Shown here in pieces: positions 21,701 through 31,203 of a stretch of 64,000 nt of DNA. The notes beneath the pieces were generated by a model. The model was not told the origin of the DNA and did no database searches. It saw nothing but the letters and a program-made list of their open reading frames with translations. Source of the stretch: Globodera rostochiensis (Eukaryota > Nematoda > Chromadorea > Rhabditida > Heteroderidae); assembly GCA_018350325.1 (NCBI GenBank), contig JAEVLN010000056.1, forward strand, positions 1 through 64,000, read 5' to 3'. Every line of letters starts with the position of its first letter. The stretch's first letter is position 1. Both the position numbers and the translations under genes were made by a program.

Positions 21701-22350
21701 ATTGAGAGTGTCAATTTAAAACCCCTTTTATTATAATTGAGAGTGTCAATTTAAAACCCCTTTTATTATAATTGAGAGTGTCAATTTAAAACCCCTTTTA
21801 TTATAATTGAGAGTGTCAATTTAAAACCCCTTTTATTATAATTGAGAGTGTCAATTTAAAACCCCTTTTATTATAATTGAGAGTGTCAATTTAAAACCCC
21901 TTTTATTATAATTGAGAGTGTCAATTTAAAACCCCTTTTATTATAATTGAGAGTGTCAATTTAAAACCCCTTTTATTATAATTGAGAGTGTCAATTTAAA
22001 ACCCCTTTTATTATAATTGAGAGTGTCTGTCGGTCGGTTTGTTTGTTTGTGTTCGAGTATAGCGAGGCGTGGAAAGGATCGCGCGCAAAATTTTGCGGGA
22101 TCCCGGCTCTGCAACCGCTCCCGCACGCCCCCCCCCGGCTACATATCTAAATCCAGAATGGTCCGAATCCAGGACCAAGCCAAAACCGGTCCGAATTCAA
22201 ACCGGTCTGGATTCGGACCGTACGCCCCTCTCTCCCCCCCCCGGATCCAAAGCCTACCACAAGGGCGGAGTCGTCCGCCCAGCAGATGAGGTCGAGAAAA
22301 GCAAGCGCGGTAAGAAGGGCAAAAGCGGTGACGACCGATTTGGAGAACAT
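18742..22350 (-). CDS. M13 family (neprilysin-like) peptidase, N-terminal half only
   Basis: Exons, 5' to 3': 22258-22350, 21038-21220, 20747-20929, 20492-20650, 19684-19818, 19369-19614, 19199-19286 and 18742-18891. All join in phase and give about 412 residues. Exon 1 encodes a signal peptide (MFSKSVVTAFALLTALAFLD). Exon 2 carries the family hallmark DPCQDFYAFAC. Later landmarks are PPKLLVSRQLLL, FPSINWTAFF, a Cys region ending CLTQMIEVMPFAIG, and WATAETKRHAQAK, which matches the conserved W..(x)..TK..A..K end of the M13 N-terminal domain. Known family members continue with the zinc-binding HExxH and ExxxD half; none of that is present before satellite starts at 18442. Either the rest lies beyond an 11-kb satellite intron outside the readable copies, or the gene is truncated. 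The signal peptide suggests a secreted form. The first residues of exon 7 look transposon-derived; that acceptor is the least certain. Confidence 0.75.
18950..19110. repeat. TCTCGAG-rich degenerate repeat
   Basis: Dense CTCGAGA, TCTCGAAAA and ATCTCG motifs with internal palindromes, in intron 7 of the M13 gene. Related pieces occur at 19236-19275 (CTAGTGATGCACGAGAGTCTCGG, which overlaps the proposed start of M13 exon 7) and at 56855-56935. They look like ends of a dispersed DNA element; no target-site duplication could be fixed. Confidence 0.45.
19827..20025. mobile_element. 199-bp hAT-type MITE in an M13 intron
   Basis: The termini are an 11-bp perfect inverted repeat TAGAGTTGGCC, and the element is flanked on both sides by the 8-bp duplication CTTAAAAT (19819-19826 and 20026-20033). 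Eight-base duplications with T/CAG-type ends are characteristic of the hAT superfamily. The interior is a run of CCGGGA / CCGGTCCCGG motifs forming nested palindromes, with no coding capacity. It sits directly against M13 exon 5: the duplicated target, read on the minus strand as ATTTTAAG, contains that exon's splice acceptor. Confidence 0.8.
21223..22028. repeat. 35-bp minisatellite, about 23 copies
   Basis: The unit runs TTTAAAACCCC, TTTTATTATAA, TTGAGAGTGTCAA. Most copies are identical. The first and third copies (and the fragment before them) carry a G for A, one unit near 21474 lacks three T, and one near 21510 has CCCCATTT. The array lies between exons 1 and 2 of the M13 gene model, immediately upstream of the exon 2 acceptor. 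Near-identity of units indicates recent expansion. No open frame extends through it. Confidence 0.97.
22029..22257. other. GC-rich intronic segment with short ACCGG/CGGACC repeats
   Basis: Contains several GTCCGAAT / GGATTCGGACC permutations. A ~20-bp motif (GGTCTG, ATTCGG, CCGTACGCC) is also seen in the modules near 1278. ORFs of 90 and 126 codons on the plus strand cross it but include the minisatellite edge and have no start or splice context, so no gene is called here. Confidence 0.4.
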
Positions 22351-22788
22351 TTTGTGGGATATTTCTTTAGAATAAGGGAAAATTATTCAATTCAAATTTT
22401 GTCCGATTCAGATTATTTAAAATTAAGCAAAATGGAAAGTCATTTTTGAGGAGGAGCACAACTAGACAAATTTGCAATTGAATGGTAATGTTGTGTCCGG
22501 GTAGGTCTAAACTAGAAGATCGGTCGGAATTACTGTCTTTTTCAAGTTGTTGGATTAAAATAAACAAATTGAATGAAATCTTTTTGATGTTGTGGACTAA
22601 ACAAATTGAATGAAAATGGACGTTTTGTGATTGAAAGGACTGTGCGATCGCTTAAAAGCCAATTTAATGAGTCATCCATCAGCTATCCGACTTCAGCAGC
22701 ATCAAAAACATCTGTGGACAAATTATTTTATGCATTTTTATGTGTGTAAATTAAATATTCCGCTAAAATTTGATTGGTGAAACTCTGT
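22351..22788. other. Putative upstream region of the M13 gene
   Basis: AT-rich; no exon, repeat or obvious promoter element recognised on either strand. It lies 5' of the M13 start codon. Confidence 0.3.
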
Positions 22789-22945
22789 GTGCACCAGGGA
22801 TGTCGATATCGTCTCCTCAAAATACGATACACGATATACGATATTTACGATACACCAAATTACGATACGCTTTTTTTACGATACACGATATGGCCAAAAT
22901 TACGATATTTACGATTACGATACGATACGATATTTTTTCTAGCCG
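22789..22945. repeat. Degenerate ACGATA/CGATAT repeat with hAT-like end
   Basis: Starts CAGGGATGTCGATATCG, an end typical of hAT elements, then continues as irregular ACGATACACGATAT motifs. No matching right end or target duplication was found, so it is probably a truncated copy. Confidence 0.45.
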
Positions 22946-23013
22946 TGTTCAAAATTCAAAAAAAAATGTTTGGTAAAAAAGTAAATTTTTTTTAGGATTC
23001 TGCTTCATTTCTG

Positions 23014-23430
23014 GTGGCGGGAGAGGTCGGCGTTGCCGATAGGCGCCGCCGAGAAAATTTTGAGTTTTTGTCTCAATTTGTTAAGACGATTTGCATCCAA
23101 AGATCGATCGAAACAATCACAGAATCTCTTTTTTGGGGACAGTGGATCAATATTGGCACACCGCTCTCTCTCCTCCAGGCCCTCCAACGACTCGCCGGTG
23201 GCGGCGGCGCTGCAAATCTTTATGCCGGTTTATCGACCCCCGGTTTTTGGTTTCGTTTTTTGAACAACAGCCGGTTAACCAAAAACAGAACCGGTTTTCG
23301 TCAACATTGCTGGTCCATACTTATTCCTGTCTTTGCCTTAGATAAATTTAAATTGGAAAATATTGCTCTTTTCGTCAAACAAAGTCATTTTTTGTGGGTC
23401 ATTTTGAAATTATTTGCCGCATATTTTTAA
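23014..23430. repeat. Dispersed repeat with coding-like frames on both strands
   Basis: Plus strand: open for 138 codons (23014-23430). Minus strand: about 76 codons open down to 23005. Bases 23028-23092 are related to 43616-43686 (GCCGATAG, then GACTCAATTTGTTAA and GATTTGCA), where neither frame is open. Shared repeat content and competing frames make a real gene doubtful; remains of a transposon-borne exon are possible. Confidence 0.3.
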
Positions 23431-23562
23431 CATTTTTGTAAAGTGAATAAATTTGAAAAAATTTCCGTATTTTAACCGCCAGGCCAACTCATCGCCACAC
23501 CGTCTCCACGACATTCCAGCGCCGCGATTTTTTCCTTTAACCAAAAGGATGGACTTAAAAAC

Positions 23563-24498
23563 CGCTGCCGTGCATTTCGCCTATGTACCACTTCGCCTAC
23601 GTACCATTTCGCCTATGTACCATTTCGCCTACAAAGCTAAAAAGTACCACTTCGCCTACAAAGCCAAAAAATACCACTTCGCCTACGTACCATTTCGCCT
23701 ACACAGTCAAAAAATACCATTTCGCCTATAAATTTTAAAAATTCAATTTTTAACATTTCCTTTGACAAATTGAAGGCGTATTTGGTAGAAAAGTCAGATC
23801 GAGGGCAAAAGCATTGTATAAATTCATTCTAGCACACGTATACCTCCTAGTTGATTTATAGATAAACGAAAAATCTCGAAAATTTTGTTGCGCAACAAAG
23901 TTGAGGCTAGTAGAAGAAGAAGAGCAGTACATTGCGGTAAAGCAAAGTACAGTTCGAGAAGAAGAAACAAATCAGTAATTACTTCATCGAGATTTGCCGA
24001 ACTGTTTGCGGAGATGGGCACAGAATTGCACTTCGACAAATGTTGAGACGGTAAACTCTTATGCATTGGTTTTTTGAAAGATGTAATTTAATGAAAGCGC
24101 AGAAATGTCTGGTAATTTCAATTCAGCAAACCCACTTAAAATTAAGTTTGTTGTCAATGGAATGAGTTAATAAAATTTGAAGCTTTTATGCTTTCGCGCA
24201 TTACCAAAATGCTTATCGTTTGTTAAGAAAATTTAAAAAGGAAATTGAATTTTTGAAATTTGTAGGCGAACTGGTACTTTTTGGCTGTGTAGGCAAAATG
24301 GTCGGTAGGCGAAATGGTATATAGGCAAAGTGGTATTTTTCAGCTTTGTAGGCGAAATGGTACTTTTTAGCTTTGTAGGCGAAATGGTACATAGGCGAAA
24401 TGGTACGTAGGCGAAGTGGTATTTTTTGGCTTTGTAGGCGAAGTGGTACATTTTGACTGTGTAGGCGAAGTGGTACATAGGCGAAATGCAGCCGCGCC
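23563..24498. mobile_element. 936-bp foldback element with 9-bp target duplication
   Basis: Flanked by identical CTTAAAAAC at 23554-23562 and 24499-24507. The two arms (about 23563-23740 and 24240-24498) are inverted copies made of tandem units of the type TTCGCCTAC-GTACCA, spaced by AAAGCTAAAAAG or CACAGTCAAAAA. They share the outer TGCATTTCGCC and the inner AAATTTTAAAAATTCAATTT. Long, internally repetitive inverted arms with a 9-bp duplication are typical of Mutator-like foldback elements. The ~500-bp centre has an 80-codon minus-strand ORF that I do not recognise. Confidence 0.75.
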
Positions 24499-24767
24499 CT
24501 TAAAAACTATTTTAAAAATCATTATTCGATTTCATAAAATTTTGGAACAATTTTTTCTTTGAAGAAATAGTGCGCGAAAAGGAGAAGTGTGAGAGAAAGA
24601 GAGAGAGGGCGTCAGGCGGCGTGAGTAGTGCCGATTTTAGGTGCCTATTTCGGAATTTTTAAGGACTAAAAAATCCGAACCCTAGTGATGATCCTTATTT
24701 GTTAGCTGGTTCTTTGAGATTTGTACACAATTAAAGATCAAGGTCAGATCATTCAGCTACACAGGCG

Positions 24768-25290
24768 GCGAGAGTAATTTGAAATCAACGCACCCCATGT
24801 AAAAATTGTTTTGGTTTTTGAAATAGTGTGCTAAAAGGAGAGAGTCAGACGGCGAGAGTAATTTGGACATCAACGCACCCCATCTAAAAATTGTTTTAGT
24901 TTAATTTCTAAAACATTTTATTTTTTGAATAAATAGTGTGCTAAAAGGAGAGAGTCAGACGGCGAGAGTAATTTAGACATCAACGCACCCCATCTAAAAA
25001 TTGTTTTAGTTTACTTTTTGAACATTTATTTTTTGAATAAATAGTGTGCTAAAAAGAGAGAGTCAGACGGCGAGAGTAATTTGGACATCAACGCACCCCA
25101 TCTAAAAATTGTTTTAGTTTACTTTTTGAACATTTATTTTTTGAATAAATAGTGTGCTAAAAAGAGAGAGTCAGACGGCGAGAGTAATTTGGACATCAAC
25201 GCACCCCATCTAAAAATTGTTTTAGTTTACTTTTTGAACATATTATTTTTTGAATAAATAGTGTGCTAAAAGGAGAGAGTCAGACGGCGA
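24768..25290. repeat. ~107-bp tandem repeat, five to six units (island copy)
   Basis: Cleanest array of the family seen in every module: GAATAAATAGTGTGCTAAAA, GGAGAGAGTCAGACGGCGAG, AGTAATTT, then GCACCCCATCTAAAAATTG. An older fragment lies at 24560-24620. It stands just 3' of the DUF1647-like gene remnant. Confidence 0.9.
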
Positions 25291-25368
25291 GTCCGGACCG
25301 GAATCTGTGTTTAAATTACAGTCCGGGCTCGAATGGGTATATAATATAAATTGTTTTAATTAAATATT

Positions 25369-26665
25369 TTAAAATTTTAAATCAAACAGGGTTTTAAGCT
25401 TGGGACTTGCACAGTTGTTGCTTTCAAAAAATATTGAAGTGTCTAACCAAACAACAGTGTGATATCCCGAAAAAACACTGAATTTTATTATTTTAATTTA
25501 ATTTCAACTTTTTAATTCAAATTACCGCAATGATAAAAATTTTCCACGCCCTGCTTTCAAGATCTTGCACACGGCCTTCGGCCATTTGCGTAAAATCGAA
25601 GATGCGCCATTCCAAATTGCAAATTGAATTGATTTCGTTCAACTTTTTAATAAAATGTTTTAGGTATTTGATTTTAAAAAACAACAAGTTTTAGCGATTT
25701 AAAGTAAATTTTTTTCACTTTAAATGGTCTTTTGATTTAGACAATTTTGAGCCACCCCTCGTCCTAACGCATTTTTTAATAGCAAAAACATTTTATTGTT
25801 AATTATAATTATCAAAATCATTTATAAAAATAATCATTTTACCCATTCCTTGTTTTTGGTCACTATTCCCATGTCATAGGCGATTATGCGCTGGTTGCAC
25901 CCGAATTTTTCTTTAATGCTTACAACCAACATTCGAAGAGATGGGTAAAATTCGTCATCGGCGGCTGTCACAAACACAAATTTCGCATCGCCAGGACTTT
26001 TAACCTAAAATATTACTTCTGTTTATTAAACAAAAATAAAAAATGGCACTTTACATGGAAACCCGAAATGCCCCACTAAATCGACATTTTTAAGATGCAT
26101 TTTTTAATAAAATTACTTTTGTTTTGATTTTTAAGGTTATATTTTGTTTTTATTTCATTAAAATTTCACAATTGGTAAACATTTTATTTTAACGGTTATA
26201 ATTAGACGATAAAAATTCCATTTTTAAATCCTGGAATTTAATAAGCTAAAAACAATTCTTCTAGCCTTGATTGTTTCGTTGATCGCATATTTGTCGGAAA
26301 GTTGGTAGCGCTCAAGCAACCAAACGAAGGAACAATTAAATTTTTTGCCATGGATCACGCGTGAGTCGTTCATTGTGAGAGAATAAACCATCTAAAATAA
26401 TTTCAATAAATTAAAATAATTTATTCCAAAATAGTTTAATTTATACATTTTCGCCACAGGATTTATTCGACACGTCATCTCTAAATTTATATAATTTAAT
26501 GACAAAGAAGTCAATTATTTTTAAATTAAATTTATTTTACTCCAAAGAATGGTGGGCTGGAAACTCGAAATCAGAGATTTTTTCAGACTTGCAACTCATT
26601 TCGCTGTTAGAGAGGTTCCATGACAAACACAAAATATTTATTAGATAAATAAGAAGAATACGCAT
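25369..26665 (-). CDS. Secreted DUF1647/glycosyltransferase-like protein, 3' end missing
   Basis: Exons: 26541-26665, 26447-26480, 26254-26391, 25843-26004, 25526-25642 and 25369-25477. The first five join in phase to give about 192 residues. Exon 1 starts with a signal peptide (MRILLIYLINILCLSW). Exon 4 contains FVFVTAADDEFYPSLRMLV and RIIAYDMG; exon 5 contains LEWRIFDF and RAWKIFIIA; exon 6 contains VVWLDTSIFF. This run of motifs matches, from memory, a nematode family of glycosyltransferase-like proteins (DUF1647-type: TAA...F, YDLG, YRxFxF, WKPLIIA, WxDTS). Exon 6 is out of frame by one base after the expected acceptor (T6 run near 25475). The usual C-terminal part is absent; the frame closes at 25369, next to tandem repeats. 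The exon 3 donor (GTTTTT) is weak. Likely a damaged gene; the family name is moderately sure. Confidence 0.6.
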
Positions 26666-27179
26666 TTTGCAGCTTTAAATCCAATTAGAGAAAATATAAA
26701 TTTAAAATATTAAATGATTTTAATAAACAAATTCATTTTTAACCCCATATCTTTTTTTAATTCAGCTGGAATAATGTTAATCCTTTTTAGAAATGAATGG
26801 ATTTTTAAGAAAAGCATTAAAAAGACGCCTTTTTGGAATATGAATATCAAAATATAGCAATTGAATTTGTAAGACAAAGATTTAGCGAATATTAAATAAA
26901 TTTGTAAACTATTTGAATGAAAAAATGAAACCCCCTCAAATTTTGTACAATTCAGATGGAATAAAAATATTTTGTTTGCGCCGCCGTCTTAAAAATGGAT
27001 GGATTTTTGTTGATTCATAACCCAACACATTGTTAAGCATCCGTTTTTTGCTGTTGACAACGCGAAGAAAGACGAAGAAAAAGCATTCAAATGGCGCGCC
27101 CTTTTGGAATCGCAATTTTCTGCTGGAATTTCTGTGGAAACGACAAAAATGTTTCCGGATTCAAACCCCGTCCGCCGAT
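26323..27179. repeat. Composite module, copy 3 (continuous with the single-copy island)
   Basis: Begins inside exon 3 of the DUF1647-like gene, at the same base where the other copies meet satellite (AACGAAGG). Runs through exons 2 and 1 and the upstream region to the plus-strand terminal exon. That exon is cut by satellite after CCGCCGAT (equivalent to position 249). This is the only copy whose left side continues into ordinary gene sequence. Confidence 0.85.
27038..27179 (+). pseudogene. 3'-terminal exon copy cut by satellite (module copy 3)
   Basis: Same exon as 108-266. Its last codons are replaced by satellite at 27180, where the open frame continues into the repeat. Shows the satellite replacing coding sequence. 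Confidence 0.35.
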
Positions 27180-28808
27180 CGCGGCGCATTTTTTTGCACG
27201 GCGCGCCTATGTGCGCGGCGCATTTTTTTGCGCGGCGCACTTTTTTGCGCGGCGCGCCTATGTGCGCGGCGCATTTTTTTGCACGGCGCGCCTATGTGCG
27301 CGGCGCATTTTTTTGCGCGGCGCACTTTTTTGCGCGGCGCACTTTTTTGCGCGACGCATTATTTTGCGCGGCGCGCCTATGTGCGCGGCGATTTTTTTTT
27401 GCACGGCGCGCCTATGTGCGCGGCGATTTTTTTTTGCACGGCGCGCCTATGGCGCGGCGCATTTTTGTTGCGCGGCGCGCCTATGTGCGCGGCGCATTTT
27501 TTTGCGTGGCGCGCCTATGTGCGCGGCGCATTTTTATGCACGGCGCGCCTATGTGCGCGGCGCATTATTTTGCGCGGCGCGCCGCGCCTATGTGCGCGGC
27601 GCATTTTTTTGCGCGGCGCACTTTTTTGCGCGACGCATTATTTTGCGCGGCGCGCCTATGTGCGCGGCGCATTTTTTTGCGCGGCGCGCCTAGGTGCGCG
27701 GCGCATTTTTTGCGCGGCGCGCCTAGGTGCGCGGCGCACTTTTTTGCGCGACGCGCCTATGTGCGCGGCGCATTTTTTGCGTGGCGCGCCTATGTGCGCG
27801 GCGCATTTTTATGCACGGCGCGCCTATGTGCGCGGCGCATTATTTTGCGCGGCGCGCCTATGTGCGCGGCGCATTTTTTTGCGCGGCGCGCTTATGTGCG
27901 CGGCGCATTTTTTGCGAGGCGCGCCTATGTGCGCGGCGCATTTTTATGCACGGCGCGCCTATGTGCGCGGCGCATTATTTTGCGCGGCGCGCCGCGCCTA
28001 TGTGCGCGGCTCATTTTTTTGCGCGGCGCGCCTATGTGCGCGGCGCATTTTTTTGCGCGGCGCGCTTATGTGCGCGGCGCATTTTTTTGCGCGGCACACT
28101 TTTTTACGCGGCGCGCTATATGTGCGCGGCGCATTTTTTGCGCGGCGCGCCTATGTGCGCGGCGCATTTTTTGCGCGGCGCGCCTAGGTGCGCGGCGCAC
28201 TTTTTTGCGCGACGCAGTTTTTTGCGCGGCGCGCCTATTTGCGCGGCGCATTTTTTTGTGCGGCGCGCCTAGGTGCGCGGCGCACTTTTTTGCGCGGCGC
28301 GCCTAGGTGCGCGGCGCACTTTTTTGCGTGACGCATTTTTTTGTGCGGCGCGCCTAGGTGCGCGGCGCACTTTTTTGCGCGACGCAGTTTTTTGCACGGC
28401 GCGCCTATGTGCGCGGCCCATTTTTTTGCGCGGCGCGCCTATGTGCGCGGCGCATTTTTTTGCGCGTCGCGCCTATGTGCGCGGCGCATTTTTTTGCGCG
28501 GCGCGCCTATGTGCGTGACGCAGTTTTTTGCGCGGCGCACTTTTTTGCGCGACGCAGTTTTTTGCGCGGCGCGCCTATGTGCGCGGCGCATTTTTTTGCG
28601 CGGCGCGCTTATGTGCGCGGCGCATTTTTTGCGCGGCACACTTTTTTGCGCGGCGCGCTATATGTGCGCGGCGCACTTTTTTGCGCGGCGCACTTTTTTG
28701 CACGGCGCGCTATATGTGCGCGGCGCACTTTTTTGCGCGGCGCACTTTTTTGCGCGGCGCGCTATATGTGCGCGGCGCACTTTTTTGCGCGGCGCGCCTA
28801 TGTGCGCG
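27180..28808 (+). repeat. GC-rich 17/34-bp satellite, block S3
   Basis: Same monomers and orientation as S1 and S2. Local variants include GCATTTTTATGCACGG and GTGGCGCGCC runs and, towards the right end, repeated GCGCGCTATATGTGCG plus GCACTTTTTT units. Its last 480 bp are the parent or sister of block S4. Confidence 0.97.
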
Positions 28809-29151
28809 AACGAAGGAACAATTAAATTTTTTGCCATGGATCACGCGTGAGTCGTTCATTGTGAGAGAATAAACCATCTAAAATAATTTCAATAAATTAA
28901 AATAATTTATTCCAAAATAGTTTAATTTATACATTTTCGCCACAGCATTTATCCGACACGTCATCTCTAAATTTATATAATTTAATGACAAAGAAGTCAA
29001 TTATTTTTAAATTAAATTTATTTTACTCCAAAGAATGGTGGGCTGGAAACTCGAAATCAGAGATTTTTTCAGACTTGCAACTCATTTCGCTGTTAGAGAG
29101 GTTCCATGACAAACACAAAATATTTATTAGATAAATAAGAAGAATACGCAT
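28809..29151 (-). pseudogene. Truncated 5' exons of DUF1647-like gene (module copy 4)
   Basis: Exon 1 29027-29151, exon 2 28933-28966, exon 3 from 28877 cut by satellite at 28808. Sequence and break point equal those of the copy at 4009-4351. Confidence 0.55.
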
Positions 29152-29522
29152 TTTGCAGCTTTAAATCCAATTAGAGAAAATATAAATTTAAAATATTAAA
29201 TGATTTTAATAAACAAATTCATTTTTAACACCATATCTTTTTTTAATTCAGCTGGAATAATGTTAATCCTTTTTAGAAATGAATGGATTTTTAAGAAAAG
29301 CATTAAAAAGACGCCTTTTTGGAATATGAATATCAAAATATAGCAATTGAATTTGTAAGACAAGATTTAGCGAATATTAAATAAATTTGTAAACTATTTG
29401 AATGAAAAAATGAAACCCCCTCAAATTTTGTACAATTCAGATGGAATAAAAATATTTTGTTTGCGCCGCCGTCTTAAAAATGGATGGATTTTTGTTGATT
29501 CATAACCCAACACATTGTTAAG

Positions 29523-29681
29523 CATCCGTTTTTTGCTGTTGACAACGCGAAGAAAGACGAAGAAAAAGCATTCAAATGGCGCGCCCTTTTGGAATCGCAA
29601 TTTTCTGCTGGAATTTCTGTGGAAACGACAAAAATGTTTCCGGATTCAAACCCCGTCCGCCGATGTACAATTGGTGTGTAA
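29523..29681 (+). pseudogene. 3'-terminal exon copy (module copy 4)
   Basis: Same 52-codon frame, stop codon and AATAAA as 108-266. Confidence 0.35.
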
Positions 29682-30116
29682 TACCAATAAATTTGCAATT
29701 AATTCCAATACATTACATTTGGCCACAATAATTTGGAATAAAGTTTATTATTTTGGTTATTTTTGATTTATAATTATTTTAAAATTTCAATTTTATTATT
29801 ATTCAGAGAAAATGTTAAGCCAGAAGTGTTGTGTTCGGATGCTAACTTTAATAGATTTAAACGCTTTATTTCAAATGTTTTTAGAACATTTATTTTGGTG
29901 TAATTAATAATTTTGTTATTCATGGCGCGTGTTCAAAAGTTATAAACAAAAAAGCACGAATGTAAAATAATGACATTATGCTCACTTTTTAATTGTTGCC
30001 CTGTTTGAAGAGAAGACACAAATTTAGAGAGCCACTCCGCTGTTTTAATGCCTTCGCTTTCAAAACCTATTTTAATGTTTGAAATCAGTAAATTGAAGCT
30101 TGAATAATTGGCATTT

Positions 30117-30596
30117 TGACGCATTTTTTTGTGCGGCGCGCCTAGGTGCGCGGCGCACTTTTTTGCGCGACGCAGTTTTTTGCACGGCGCGCCTATGTGC
30201 GCGGCCCATTTTTTTGCGCGGCGCGCCTATGTGCGCGGCGCATTTTTTTGCGCGTCGCGCCTATGTGCGCGGCGCATTTTTTTGCGCGGCGCGCCTATGT
30301 TCGTGACGCAGTTTTTTGCGCGGCGCACTTTTTTGCGCGACGCAGTTTTTTGCGCGGCGCGCCTATGTGCGCGGCGCATTTTTTTGCGCGGCGCGCTTAT
30401 GTGCGCGGCGCATTTTTTGCGCGGCACACTTTTTTGCGCGGCGCGCTATATGTGCGCGGCGCACTTTTTTGCGCGGCGCACTTTTTTGCGCGGCGCGCTA
30501 TATGTGCGCGGCGCACTTTTTTGCGCGGCGCACTTTTTTGCGCGGCGCGCTATATGTGCGCGGCGCACTTTTTTGCGCGGCGCGCCTATGTGCGCG
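30117..30596 (+). repeat. GC-rich satellite, block S4 (480 bp)
   Basis: Duplicate of 28329-28808 with the same order of variant monomers. Its left edge interrupts the module's minus-strand coding-like remnant at GGCATTTT|GACGCATT, with a few T shared across the junction. Confidence 0.97.
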
Positions 30597-30939
30597 AACG
30601 AAGGAACAATTAAATTTTTTGCCATGGATCACGCGTGAGTCGTTCATTGTGAGAGAATAAACCATCTAAAATAATTTCAATAAATTAAAATAATTTATTC
30701 CAAAATAGTTTAATTTATACATTTTCGCCACAGCATTTATCCGACACGTCATCTCTAAATTTATATAATTTAATGACAAAGAAGTCAATTATTTTTAAAT
30801 TAAATTTATTTTACTCCAAAGAATGGTGGGCTGGAAACTCGAAATCAGAGATTTTTTCAGACTTGCAACTCATTTCGCTGTTAGAGAGGTTCCATGACAA
30901 ACACAAAATATTTATTAGATAAATAAGAAGAATACGCAT
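30597..30939 (-). pseudogene. Truncated 5' exons of DUF1647-like gene (module copy 5)
   Basis: Exon 1 30815-30939, exon 2 30721-30754, exon 3 from 30665 cut at 30596. Third identical truncation of the same gene in the window. Confidence 0.55.
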
Positions 30940-31203
30940 TTTGCAGCTTTAAATCCAATTAGAGAAAATATAAATTTAAAATATTAAATGATTTTAATAA
31001 ACAAATTCATTTTTAACACCATATCTTTTTTTAATTCAGCTGGAATAATGTTAATCCTTTTTAGAAATGAATGGATTTTTAAGAAAAGCATTAAAAAGAC
31101 GCCTTTTTGGAATATGAATATCAAAATATAGCAATTGAATTTGTAAGACAAGATTTAGCGAATATTAAATAAATTTGTAAACTATTTGAATGAAAAAATG
31201 AAA

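Noticed and set aside
22017..22449. Plus-strand ORFs of 90 and 126 codons beside the minisatellite
   Set aside because: They start in or near the repeat, cross low-complexity C-runs and overlap the better supported signal-peptide exon on the minus strand.
23014..23430. 138-codon plus-strand ORF as a gene
   Set aside because: Part of it is a dispersed repeat (43616-43686) whose other copy is not open, the opposite strand is equally open, and there is no splice or start context.
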